Assembly: GCA_032620915.1 (NCBI GenBank)
Contig: CP136052.1
Coordinates: forward strand, 837,001-901,000
DNA length: 64,000 bases
Source of the DNA: Oscillospiraceae bacterium NTUH-002-81
GTDB lineage: Bacteria > Bacillota > Clostridia > Lachnospirales > Lachnospiraceae
Direction: 5' to 3'
The position numbers and the translations under genes are program-made. Each line of letters starts with the position of its first letter. Within the stretch, counting starts at the first letter, position 1. The notes under the pieces are model-generated. The model was not told where the DNA came from, did no database searches, and saw only the letters and a list, made by a program, of their open reading frames with translations. Shown piece by piece: positions 55,670-63,693 of the stretch.

Positions 55670-57973
55670 TTATGTATGGATCCCAGTTTTGGCGGCTTTG
55701 TATTGTTCCCACAGAACCAGCAGGACTCCAACCTCCACCGCCAGCAGCAGAATACAGATCCCGGCCCAAGCTACAGGCCGCATCCATACATCCTCATAGG
55801 AGCGGTAGACCATAAAGTTCAGGTCTGCATGTTCCTGTTTTTCGCCGTTTCGGGACAGGGCGCCGGGAGCATAGGCGTCATGATTGCCGGTGTCGTAGGG
55901 CAGGAAAGCCACGCTGTCATCGGCGGTTCCCTGGATGCAGGTGATGGTGATGCTGTACCGGGTGGCCTGTGTCGGGGCGGCTACGGTGTCCAGTCCCAGA
56001 TAAAAGTAGTCGTAGTCGAAAACGTCCTGACCGGTAACGGTTCTGTTCATATAGCAGATGCCGCTGTCATCGGTAACGGTGATCTGATACTGGCTGTCCT
56101 TTTTGTCAGTGTTGACATTCTTTACACGGACAGCCACCCGGTTAAAGGGCTGGTCGGCCACAAAGGTCTGGGTCAGGGTGTTGCCTGCGGTGAGCCCTTC
56201 CGGGAACGCATCGGTGTACGTTTTCTGACTGATGAGGGTATCGTGCCGCTTGACCGGCGTCCGGATGAAATCACCGGTGTGCCGGAACAGGCCTGCGGCG
56301 GTCACCAGAAGAAGCAGGATAGCAAGAATAACTGGCATCCATTCGCGGGAGATTCCCTGGGATATTGCATGACTATCCTGTGCATCATCGTTGAACTTTG
56401 CTACATAATCAACCCTGTCAAATGTGGAATGTTTCCCAGCCTCTTCCAATCCTGCAGCGGCCAGCGCAAACAGCAGGAAGGAGAAGCACAGGCTGTACAG
56501 CTCGCCCGTTTCCCACAGCACATGGAAAAAAGAACCGCCGATGAGGTTCAGCTGCAGCAGGAGCAGCGGGCCGGTGGGCGTCCTTTTTCCGAACAGGAGA
56601 AAGGCAGCGCCGATGGCGGTGAACAAAAACAGGAAGCAGCGCATGCTCTGCATGAACAGCACCACGAAGTCTTTTTTGTCCTCCAGCAGCCAGGTGTGCA
56701 GCTTGCCGGTGCTGCTGTACTGATTTAAATAGGACGGATAATCGTCGGTGCCGTCTGCCCAGGTGCGGACAAGCTTGCGTCCGGCCAGATCCAGCCAGCC
56801 CCGGATGCCCAGCTTTTCCAGCCGGGTACGGAGCTTCTCTTCGTTGACGGCTTTTTTCTCCTCTGCGGTGGCGGCATTTTTCGTGTCATAGTAATCCTGG
56901 GTATTGAACATGCCGTCCCCCTCCAGTCCCATGGCCAGCCAGCTGACAACGGGAAAGGCGGTGTCAGTAGTGTCAAAGTTCACGTACTGTCTCTGGATGC
57001 CCTTCCAGGCAGAGAAGGTGACTGCCATGGACAGGAGCAGGATAACAGCGCTGGAGGTCGTGCTTTTCCATGTTGGGGTATGTTTCGCATCAGGTGCTGT
57101 GCCGATGGAATCCCTGTCTGCGGTTTGCGGCAGTACCCCAAGAACGAAATAGATGATTCCTGCGATCAGCGTGATGAGCACGGTTGCCCGGATCTGGAAG
57201 CCCAGCACCAGCACGATGCCAAGACCAACCGCCAGAAAATTTTTCCGGTAGGGTCTTTCTTCCTGAAACAGTTCCAGAAACAGCAGCAGTCCGCCCATGA
57301 TAAAAGGCATGGAAACGGTGCTGGTGTAGACAAAGCCCGGCCACAGATAGACCAGCGGATTGAGCAGGCAGATCACCAGGAAGAGCCGCATGGAAAGAAC
57401 GCTGACGTATTTTTTCAAAAGGATAGCGGTGAAAAAAACAGCGGCATCCATGCACAGGGCGTTGAGCATCTGCAGAAGCACCATGAGCCCGGTGTCGGTA
57501 AGCCCAAGCCCGGCGCCCAGCCGGACGCTCCAGTAGATGAGCAGGGTGAAGGGGATGTTATTGGGATAAATGGCATAGTAACCTTCCATGGCCGTGCCTG
57601 AGACGGTGTGGGTGGTCTGCATGTGCAGTGCTTCATCAAACACCCGGTAGGGGTCATACATGAACGTGCTCTGGTGGATGCCGAAAATCAGCACCAGCTG
57701 CCCCAGAAAAATGACCGCCAGAACGCCAAGAAGAAGCAGGCGTTCCTGCCTTGCGGACAGTTTTCGCAGCAGCGGCAGCAGAGCCAGAAACAGCAGAAAG
57801 AGAAGCAGCGAGCCTGCCCCTATGGCGATGACCTGCCCGGGAACGGACAGCATCTGGGACAGAAACGATGCCTGCTGCATGTCGGTAAAGGTAAACCAGG
57901 TGATATACCCGGTGACAAACAGAAACAGGATCAGAAATAGCCGGGAAAGCCGGTCAGTGATTTTATTTTTCAA
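55670..57973 (-). CDS. GT-C type membrane glycosyltransferase with C-terminal beta domain
   Basis: A 767-residue polytopic protein with about 12 membrane segments, the acidic loop MYDPYRVFDEALHMQ after the second group, and YYAIYPNNIPFTLLIYW, a pattern of GT39-like enzymes using lipid-phosphate sugars. Residues about 600-730 are an outside beta domain (TLTQTFVADQPFNRVAVRV, ...YFYLGLDTV), followed by a last membrane segment. The start is TTG (complement of 57971-57973), with GGAGG 7 bases upstream on the minus strand; longer frames upstream lack a ribosome site. Donor and acceptor are unknown. It could use lipid-linked sugar moved by GtrA. Confidence 0.8.
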   Translation of the reverse strand: MKNKITDRLSRLFLILFLFVTGYITWFTFTDMQQASFLSQMLSVPGQVIAIGAGSLLLFLLFLALLPLLRKLSARQERLLLLGVLAVIFLGQLVLIFGIHQSTFMYDPYRVFDEALHMQTTHTVSGTAMEGYYAIYPNNIPFTLLIYWSVRLGAGLGLTDTGLMVLLQMLNALCMDAAVFFTAILLKKYVSVLSMRLFLVICLLNPLVYLWPGFVYTSTVSMPFIMGGLLLFLELFQEERPYRKNFLAVGLGIVLVLGFQIRATVLITLIAGIIYFVLGVLPQTADRDSIGTAPDAKHTPTWKSTTSSAVILLLSMAVTFSAWKGIQRQYVNFDTTDTAFPVVSWLAMGLEGDGMFNTQDYYDTKNAATAEEKKAVNEEKLRTRLEKLGIRGWLDLAGRKLVRTWADGTDDYPSYLNQYSSTGKLHTWLLEDKKDFVVLFMQSMRCFLFLFTAIGAAFLLFGKRTPTGPLLLLQLNLIGGSFFHVLWETGELYSLCFSFLLFALAAAGLEEAGKHSTFDRVDYVAKFNDDAQDSHAISQGISREWMPVILAILLLLVTAAGLFRHTGDFIRTPVKRHDTLISQKTYTDAFPEGLTAGNTLTQTFVADQPFNRVAVRVKNVNTDKKDSQYQITVTDDSGICYMNRTVTGQDVFDYDYFYLGLDTVAAPTQATRYSITITCIQGTADDSVAFLPYDTGNHDAYAPGALSRNGEKQEHADLNFMVYRSYEDVWMRPVAWAGICILLLAVEVGVLLVLWEQYKAAKTGIHT

Positions 57974-58061
57974 GAGGAAGCCTCCTTCGGATGTTGTCAT
58001 AATGATAGCATGATAATCCACGATCTGCATGCACATAAAACAGCGCGCAGATGCGGTGTTA

Positions 58062-58188
58062 TTTTGTATGATAGGAAAGTTCATTCTATCATACAAAAGC
58101 GCTCCGCGTAGATGCGCACTCGGCATCATTGGTAGATGGTTGCTGAAGCAACCGCGCCTCGGCGCGAGAATGTGCCGAGGCACATTCT
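58062..58188. other. Intergenic cluster of four inverted repeats
   Basis: The 341-base divergent gap 57974-58314 holds TTTTGTATGATAG (58062-58074) and its exact complement (58086-58098), then three tight hairpins in tandem: GGTTGCT/AGCAACC (58138-58153), CGCGCC/GGCGCG (58153-58166) and AGAATGTGCC/GGCACATTCT (58167-58188, followed by a T-rich stretch). CTCGGCA (58119-58125) can also pair with TGCCGAG (58173-58179), which would exclude the last hairpin. All lie upstream of the clpX promoter. The role is unknown: operator, small RNA or repeat element. Confidence 0.6.
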
Positions 58189-58244
58189 ATATTTTATTAT
58201 AGCATGTGGGTTTTGCCTGTGCCAGCAGTTTAGAAAAACTTCAC

Positions 58245-58273
58245 TTGTGATGGAAGAGGCGCTATATTATAAT
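58245..58273 (+). promoter_or_regulatory. Promoter of clpX
   Basis: TTGTGA (58245-58250), a 17-base spacer and TATAAT (58268-58273), 41 bases before ATG 58315, with AAAGGAGAA as ribosome-binding site between. Confidence 0.72.
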
Positions 58274-58314
58274 ACAGGTATGACAGCAACATGATTTAAA
58301 GGAGAATTTATATA

Positions 58315-59784
58315 ATGGAAGATAAAGATACAAGAGAGTTTGACGATAAAGACACAGAGGTGGTGGACGCGCAGGTGATCGAGCCGCCCCAGGATGCGGA
58401 CGATAACGACGATGAGTATGAGAAAGTCTGCTTTGTCTGCCGCCGTCCGGAGAGCAAGACAGGGAAGATGATCACCATGCAGGGCAACCTGCACATCTGC
58501 CCGGACTGCATGCAGAAAACCTTTGACACGATGAAAAATGCAGGATTTGATTTTGACGGCGCCATGGGGGACTTAGGCAGCGGCATGCCGGACATGAGCA
58601 AGTTTCCCAACATTGGGATGATCAATCTGGCGGATCTGCAGAATATGGTACCCAAGCGCCAGAAGGTGAAGAAGAAAAAAGCCGAGGAGAAAAACGTGCC
58701 CAAGGCCTTTGACATCAAATCCATCCCGGCGCCCCATAAGATCAAGGAAAAGCTGGACGCTTATGTGGTGGGGCAGGAGCAGGCCAAGAAAGTGATCTCC
58801 GTGGCGGTGTACAACCATTATAAACGGGTAGCCACCAATTCCATGGACGACATCGAGATCGAGAAGTCCAACATGCTCATGATCGGGCCCACCGGTTCCG
58901 GGAAGACCTATCTGGTGAAAACGCTGGCGAAGCTTCTGGATGTGCCGCTGGCCATCACGGATGCCACCTCCCTGACGGAGGCCGGTTACATCGGCGATGA
59001 TATCGAGAGCGTGGTGAGCAAGCTGCTGGCTGCGGCGGACAACGATGTGCAGAAAGCGGAGCAGGGCATTATTTTCATCGATGAGATCGACAAGATCGCC
59101 AAAAAACGCAACACGAACCAGCGGGATGTGAGCGGCGAGTCGGTGCAGCAGGGGCTGTTGAAGCTGCTGGAGGGCAGTGAGGTGGAGGTGCCGGTGGGCG
59201 CCAACAGCAAGAACGCCATGGTGCCGCTGGAGACGGTGAACACGAAGAACATTCTGTTTATCTGCGGCGGCGCGTTCCCGGATCTGGAGGAGATCATCAA
59301 GGAGCGGCTGAACAAGCAGTCTTCCATGGGCTTCCAGGCAGATCTGAAAGACAAATACGACAAGGAAAAGAATCTCATTCGCCGGGTAACGGTGGAGGAT
59401 ATTAAGAATTTTGGCATGATCCCCGAGTTTATCGGCCGTTTGCCCATTATTTTCACCCTGGACGGCATGACAAAGGAAATGCTGGTAAAAATATTGAAAG
59501 AACCCAAGAACGCCATTTTGAAGCAGTATCAGAAGCTGCTGGCGCTGGACGAGGTGTGTCTGGAATTTGACGACGATGCGCTGGAGGCCATTGCTGAGAA
59601 AGCGCTGGAAAAAGATACCGGCGCCCGGGCGCTGCGGGCTATCATTGAGGACTTTATGCTGGATATCATGTACGAGATCCCCAAGGACGACAATATCGGC
59701 AAGGTGACCATCACCCGGGCATACATTGAGAAAACCGGCGGCCCCCTGATCCAGATGCGGGGCGTCCCGGCGCTGGAAGCATAA
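58315..59784 (+). CDS. clpX: ClpX-like AAA+ unfoldase
   Basis: A 489-residue ATPase, longer than the usual about 410-430. Residues 1-35 are an acidic extension, then a zinc-binding domain (C39, C42, C62, C65). The AAA+ core has Walker A GPTGSGKT (about 191-198), Walker B IIFIDEIDKI, GEFIGRLP-like PEFIGRLPII and ALRAIIEDFMLDIMYE at the C-terminus. Differences from canonical ClpX: pore loop GYIG for GYVG, SGESVQQGLL for SGEGVQQALL, and SSMGFQ in the position of the ClpP-docking IGF loop. No clpP or tig gene is next to it. It may be a second, divergent ClpX paralogue. Confidence 0.88.
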   Translation: MEDKDTREFDDKDTEVVDAQVIEPPQDADDNDDEYEKVCFVCRRPESKTGKMITMQGNLHICPDCMQKTFDTMKNAGFDFDGAMGDLGSGMPDMSKFPNIGMINLADLQNMVPKRQKVKKKKAEEKNVPKAFDIKSIPAPHKIKEKLDAYVVGQEQAKKVISVAVYNHYKRVATNSMDDIEIEKSNMLMIGPTGSGKTYLVKTLAKLLDVPLAITDATSLTEAGYIGDDIESVVSKLLAAADNDVQKAEQGIIFIDEIDKIAKKRNTNQRDVSGESVQQGLLKLLEGSEVEVPVGANSKNAMVPLETVNTKNILFICGGAFPDLEEIIKERLNKQSSMGFQADLKDKYDKEKNLIRRVTVEDIKNFGMIPEFIGRLPIIFTLDGMTKEMLVKILKEPKNAILKQYQKLLALDEVCLEFDDDALEAIAEKALEKDTGARALRAIIEDFMLDIMYEIPKDDNIGKVTITRAYIEKTGGPLIQMRGVPALEA

Positions 59785-59800
59785 ATCCGGGAGGAGAACC

Positions 59801-60700
59801 ATGGATAACCAGAGCAGACATGCTTATCTCATCATTGCCCACACCCAGTTTGGCCAGCTGAAAAAGCTGCTGCGCATGTTGGATGACGGGCGCAATGATA
59901 TTTATGTACACATAGACAGCAAGGCGAAGGATTTTCGCAGGGAGGACTTTGACGGGATCATGTCCCAGGCCGGGTTGTTTTTCACGGAGCGGACATCGGT
60001 GATCTGGGGCTCCTACAGCCAGATCCGTTCGGAGCTGGTGCTGCTTCGGGCGGCGGCCCCAGGACACTACGGCTATTATCACCTGCTTTCCGGGGCCGAT
60101 CTTCCCATCAAGAGCCAGGATGAGATCCATGCATTTTTTGATGCCCACGCGGGCCGGGAGTTCATTGATTTTGAAGGGCCGGTTTTCCGGGAGGAAAAGA
60201 AAATCCTGCTGCAGTATTATTACCGTTTTCAGGAACGCCATGCCGGGCGGAGCCGCTGGCTGGATTTTCTCGATCAGGTGTCCATCCGTTTGCAGAAGCT
60301 GCGGGGCGTAGACCGGCTGAAGGGAAACACAATGGTGCTCCAAAAGGGCGCAAACTGGTTCAGCATCACAGATGCGCTGGCCCAATATGTGGTGGAGAAG
60401 GAGCCACAGATCGCGGCCATGTATGCCCATACGAAATGCTGCGACGAGGTATTTTTGCAGACGCTGGTGGTGAACAGCCCGTTCCGGGAAGCGCTGATGG
60501 ACCCGACCATGAGCGGCGGCAGCCAGGGCTTTGCAAGGCTTATTGACTGGAACCGGGGCAGCCCGTATACGTTCCGGCAGGCGGATTTTCAGGAGCTGAT
60601 GGCGTCGGACTGCATGTTTGCCAGAAAGTTTGACGAGACGGTGGATGGGGCTATCATTGACGAGATCGGGGCGCAGGTGTGTCCCACATGGAACAGGTAA
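59801..60700 (+). CDS. GT14 glycosyltransferase (core-2/I-branching-type)
   Basis: A 299-residue protein: HAYLIIAHTQFGQLKKLL at the start, DIYVHIDSKAKDF, VIWGSYSQIRSELVLLRAA, HLLSGADLPIKSQDEI, KGANWFSITDALAQYVV and CCDEVFLQTLVVNSPF are family blocks of the core-2/I-branching enzymes. It has no membrane segment, so it works in the cytoplasm. It probably makes a branch on a glycan with a UDP- or NDP-sugar. GGGAGGAGAA precedes ATG 59801, 16 bases after the clpX stop. Confidence 0.87.
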   Translation: MDNQSRHAYLIIAHTQFGQLKKLLRMLDDGRNDIYVHIDSKAKDFRREDFDGIMSQAGLFFTERTSVIWGSYSQIRSELVLLRAAAPGHYGYYHLLSGADLPIKSQDEIHAFFDAHAGREFIDFEGPVFREEKKILLQYYYRFQERHAGRSRWLDFLDQVSIRLQKLRGVDRLKGNTMVLQKGANWFSITDALAQYVVEKEPQIAAMYAHTKCCDEVFLQTLVVNSPFREALMDPTMSGGSQGFARLIDWNRGSPYTFRQADFQELMASDCMFARKFDETVDGAIIDEIGAQVCPTWNR

Positions 60701-60745
60701 CTGCAATTTTTTATTATATAATTTTCAGAAAGCGAGGAATGGAAC

Positions 60746-61264
60746 ATGGCATTTTTTAATGATTTAGGGAAAAAGATCACCGACACAGTGGATGTGGTGG
60801 GCAAGAAGACCAATGAGGTGGTAGAGATCCAGAAGCTGCGTGGACAGATTTCCAGCCTGGAGCGGGAGACAGCAGGCTGCTACGAGGAGCTGGGCAGGAT
60901 TCTTTTTGAAAAATATGAGAATCACGAGGAGCTTCCCGAGGAGGCAGAGGCACTCTGCGATACCATTGCGGCAAACATGGTGCTGATCACCGAGTATGAA
61001 AATGAGATCGCAGACATGAAGGGACAGCAGAAATGCCCGTCCTGTGGCGCAGTGGTAAAAAATGATATGAATTTCTGTCCGAAATGCGGTGCAAAGGTGA
61101 AAGAAGAGGAAGAGGCATCCGAATCCTGCGGCTGTGAGGCAAAAGAAGAGGAATCCTGTGGCTGCGAGGAAAAGGAAGAGGCAGCGGAAGCCTGTGGATG
61201 TGCACAGACAGAGGAAAAGGCTGCTGACTGCTGCTGCGGCGCCAAAGAGGAAGAAGAACAGTGA
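60746..61264 (+). CDS. Zinc-ribbon protein with Cys-rich acidic tail
   Basis: A 172-residue protein: an amphipathic helix and coiled coil (1 to about 90), a zinc ribbon (CPSCGAVV...CPKCGAKV, about 93-115), then a tail in which Cys-Gly-Cys groups alternate with Glu/Lys runs (SCGCEAKEEE repeated, ending DCCCGAKEEE). The first part resembles zinc-ribbon proteins of Firmicutes with no known function. The tail looks like a metal-binding array. The stop overlaps the start of lspA by 4 bases. Confidence 0.75.
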   Translation: MAFFNDLGKKITDTVDVVGKKTNEVVEIQKLRGQISSLERETAGCYEELGRILFEKYENHEELPEEAEALCDTIAANMVLITEYENEIADMKGQQKCPSCGAVVKNDMNFCPKCGAKVKEEEEASESCGCEAKEEESCGCEEKEEAAEACGCAQTEEKAADCCCGAKEEEEQ

Positions 61265-61719
61265 TCTGGCTTTTGCTGGTCATCGGTATTTTTGTGGGGG
61301 ACGGTCTGTGTAAAACATACATGGACCGTTCTCTTCAGGAGAAGGAACAGCGGCCGGTGCTGGGCGGCCATGTGATCCTGCGAAAATTTCACAATCCCGG
61401 CGCCATGCTGGGGCTGGGACAGAACCGAAGGCCGGTGCTGGCGCTGCTCTCCGGGCTGATGACTGGGGCGCTGGCCATTGGCTGGCTGCGTGCGCTGCAG
61501 GAAAAAAGCGGGATGTTGCTGAAGCTGGCCATGAGCTTTCTGCTGGGCGGCGCCCTCAGCAACGTGTGGGATCGGCTCCGGCAGGGCTTTGTGGTGGACT
61601 ATTTCAGCTTCCGCGTGCCGCTGGAAAAACTGCGCCGCATCGTGTTCAACCTGTCTGATCTGTTTATTTTCGCAGGGGCAGGACTGATGATCGTGTACAG
61701 CTTTTTCAAACGAAAGTAA
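61261..61719 (+). CDS. lspA: Signal peptidase II (divergent)
   Basis: A 152-residue membrane aspartic peptidase that matures lipoproteins. GTG 61261 overlaps the upstream stop (GTGA). It has four membrane segments, FHNPGAMLGL in the place of the usual NxGAAFG, and the catalytic aspartates in VVDYFSF and FNLSDLFIFAG. LGGALSNVWDRL corresponds to the family GGALGNLIDR block. Differences from canonical LspA suggest a second, specialised copy, but it could be the only one. Confidence 0.83.
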   Translation: MIWLLLVIGIFVGDGLCKTYMDRSLQEKEQRPVLGGHVILRKFHNPGAMLGLGQNRRPVLALLSGLMTGALAIGWLRALQEKSGMLLKLAMSFLLGGALSNVWDRLRQGFVVDYFSFRVPLEKLRRIVFNLSDLFIFAGAGLMIVYSFFKRK

Positions 61720-61741
61720 AAATAAAAGTTGAGGAATTGTG

Positions 61742-62918
61742 ATGAACAGTCGATTTGATGAAGTGATAGATCGAAGCCATTCCATGTCTGTCAAGGTGGA
61801 TATGAAAGCGGACTTCCATGTACCGGAGGACGCGCTGCCCATGTGGGTGGCGGATATGGATTTCCGGTCGCCGGACGGGGTGCAGGAGGCGCTGGGCCAG
61901 ATCGTAGAGCGGGGCATTTACGGGTACTCCAACTGCAAAAAGGAATATTTTGACGTGCTGTCGGACTGGTATGCCAGACATTACGGCTGGCAGCTGCGGG
62001 AAGAATGGCTGGTGCGTACGCCCAGTGTGGTGTATGCACTGTTTGCGGCGGTGAAGGCGCTGACAGCGCCCGGGGAAGCGGTGATGATCCTGCGGCCGGT
62101 GTACGGCCCCTTTACCCGCTGCGTGGAAAAGACCGGACGACGGCTGGTGACCCATGCCCTGCACATCCGGGACGGCCACTATGAGATGGACTTTGAAGCG
62201 CTGGAGCGGCAGATCGCAGAGGAACAGGTCAGACTGCTGCTGTTCTGTAATCCCCACAATCCCGGCGGTCGGGTGTGGACGAGGGAAGAACTGGAGCGGC
62301 TGGGAGCCATCTGTCTGGCCCATGGTGTGAAGATCGTGGCCGATGAGATCCATCAGGATTTCATCTATCCGGGGCACACCTTCACCTGCCTGGCTTCCAT
62401 CAGCCCGGCGCTGGCAGATATCACGGTGACTTGTACTTCCCCCAGCAAAACCTTCAATCTGGCGGGGCTGCAGATTTCTAATATCTGGATCCCCAATGGA
62501 GAAATGCGTGCGGCTTTCCGGGAAGTGGTGGCCCAGACCGGCTATGACGGGCCGGGGCTCATGGGGCTGGCGGCAGCCATGGCGGCCTATGCCACCGGGG
62601 AACAGTGGCTTGTGGATTTAAGGGCGTATCTGTGGGAAAATATCCAGTATGTAAAAAATTGTGTGGAAAACCATGCACCGAAGATCCGGCTCATGATCCC
62701 GGAGGGGACCTACCTTCTGTGGATGGATTTTTCTGCGTATGGCTTGTCTGAAAAAGAACTGGATCGAAAGATGAAAGAAGAGGCAAAGCTCTGGCTCAAC
62801 GCCGGGGACGCTTTTTGGAAGCGAGGGCGCAGGCTGGATGCGCATGAACATCGCGTGTCCGCGGGCGACGGTAGAAGAAGGCTGTCGGCGGCTGATAAGT
62901 GTATTTGGAGAGCAATAA
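61742..62918 (+). CDS. PatB/MalY-type PLP aminotransferase / cystathionine beta-lyase (one frameshift)
   Basis: A class I/II PLP enzyme of about 391 residues: PMWVADMDFRSPDGV, the substrate/PLP region NPHNPGGRVWT, DEIHQDFIYPG and the PLP lysine in TSPSKTFNLAGLQ. These are typical of PatB/MalY C-S lyases. The frame breaks in the 5-T run 62812-62816; one T fewer gives DAFGSEGAGWMRMNIACPRA and a normal end at TAA 62916-62918, whereas as written the frame runs on to 63355. ATG 61742 follows GAGGAAT. The likely reaction is cystathionine or cysteine-conjugate cleavage. Confidence 0.85.
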
Positions 62919-62920
62919 TA

Positions 62921-62958
62921 AAAAGGGATCGTATCTATAGTCAGGTACGGTCCCTTTT
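62921..62958. terminator. Bidirectional terminator between aminotransferase and cupin genes
   Basis: AAAAGGGATCGTA (62921-62933) pairs with TACGGTCCCTTTT (62946-62958), with one G-T pair and a 12-base loop. It has A/T runs on both sides and lies between genes that converge, which supports use on both strands. Confidence 0.78.
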
Positions 62959-63019
62959 CACTGCGATTATGCTGCATCTGACGGAAGCTGACTGCAGCAG
63001 GTGTCGTAGATTTTTCAGT

Positions 63020-63352
63020 CTAAAATACGACGGTCAGCAGCATTTTGAAGCGCTCTTCCCCGTATACGGCGTGGGGAATGTTGACGGGCATGACAATGCT
63101 CTGGCCCTCAGTGAGCACATGGGGCTTGTCGTCGATGGTAAAACGGCCGGTGCCCTCCAGCACAGTTACCATGGCGTCTCCGCCTGCTGCGTGGGTGCTG
63201 ATCTCCTCGCCTTTTTCAAAGGCAAACAGCGTCAGGCTGACGGCATCGTTCTGTGCCAGTGTTTTGCTGACGATCTGGCCGTCCTGGTATTCCACCTGAT
63301 CTGCCAGGCGGAGAACTTCTGCTTTTGCGATATTTTTCATGGGTGCATCCAT
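63020..63352 (-). CDS. Small cupin-domain protein
   Basis: A 110-residue single-domain cupin: EEISTHAAGGDAMVTVLEGTGRF carries the H...E pattern of cupin motif 1, and VMPVNIPHAV the His of motif 2. Such proteins bind a metal and small ligands; no enzymatic role can be assigned. On the minus strand GGGAGG precedes the ATG (complement of 63350-63352) with 8 bases of spacing. It is transcribed away from the deacetylase gene. Confidence 0.85.
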   Translation of the reverse strand: MDAPMKNIAKAEVLRLADQVEYQDGQIVSKTLAQNDAVSLTLFAFEKGEEISTHAAGGDAMVTVLEGTGRFTIDDKPHVLTEGQSIVMPVNIPHAVYGEERFKMLLTVVF

Positions 63353-63384
63353 TGATATAGCCTCCCTTATTATTTTCCAAACGC

Positions 63385-63432
63385 ACGAACCCGCACGGTC
63401 GTGCTCTATTTCCTGCTGCGCAGGCCGTTCGT
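63385..63432. other. Three-way-junction-like intergenic structure
   Basis: The 341-base gap 63353-63693 holds an outer stem ACGAAC (63385-63390) / GTTCGT (63427-63432) enclosing two hairpins: GCAC-GGTC-GTGC (63393-63404) and CCTGC-TGC-GCAGG (63412-63424). The sequence after it (63440-63690) is A/T-rich with a possible AAGAAA/TTTCTT stem, and promoter-like TATATATTAATATA but no clear -35. I see no gene in it. Confidence 0.5.
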
Positions 63433-63693
63433 TCGTTAATGACGCAGGAAAAGAAAATGCCGTCTTCGACGTCGCTTTCTTTTCGCTTGCTTATATATAT
63501 TAATATACCATATTTTTAATTAAAATACTGTTGTTTTTCCAACAAATCTCGTAGTTGATTTTGCTGATCTTTTTCCTGCATTGTTTTCGCGGGGCAATTC
63601 CGATTTCGTTTCTCTTTATAAAAATTGTTTGCCAGGATTTCCGGGAGACTCTGTGCATATATTTACAGTAAATGAGAAAAAGCAGGGAATGCT

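Noticed and set aside
55613..56728. Plus-strand open frame of 371 codons
   Set aside because: Opposite the GT-C gene at 55670-57973, which has membrane segments and a good ribosome site on the minus strand.
58573..59802. Minus-strand open frame of 409 codons
   Set aside because: Antisense of clpX; low-complexity His/Gln/Leu content.
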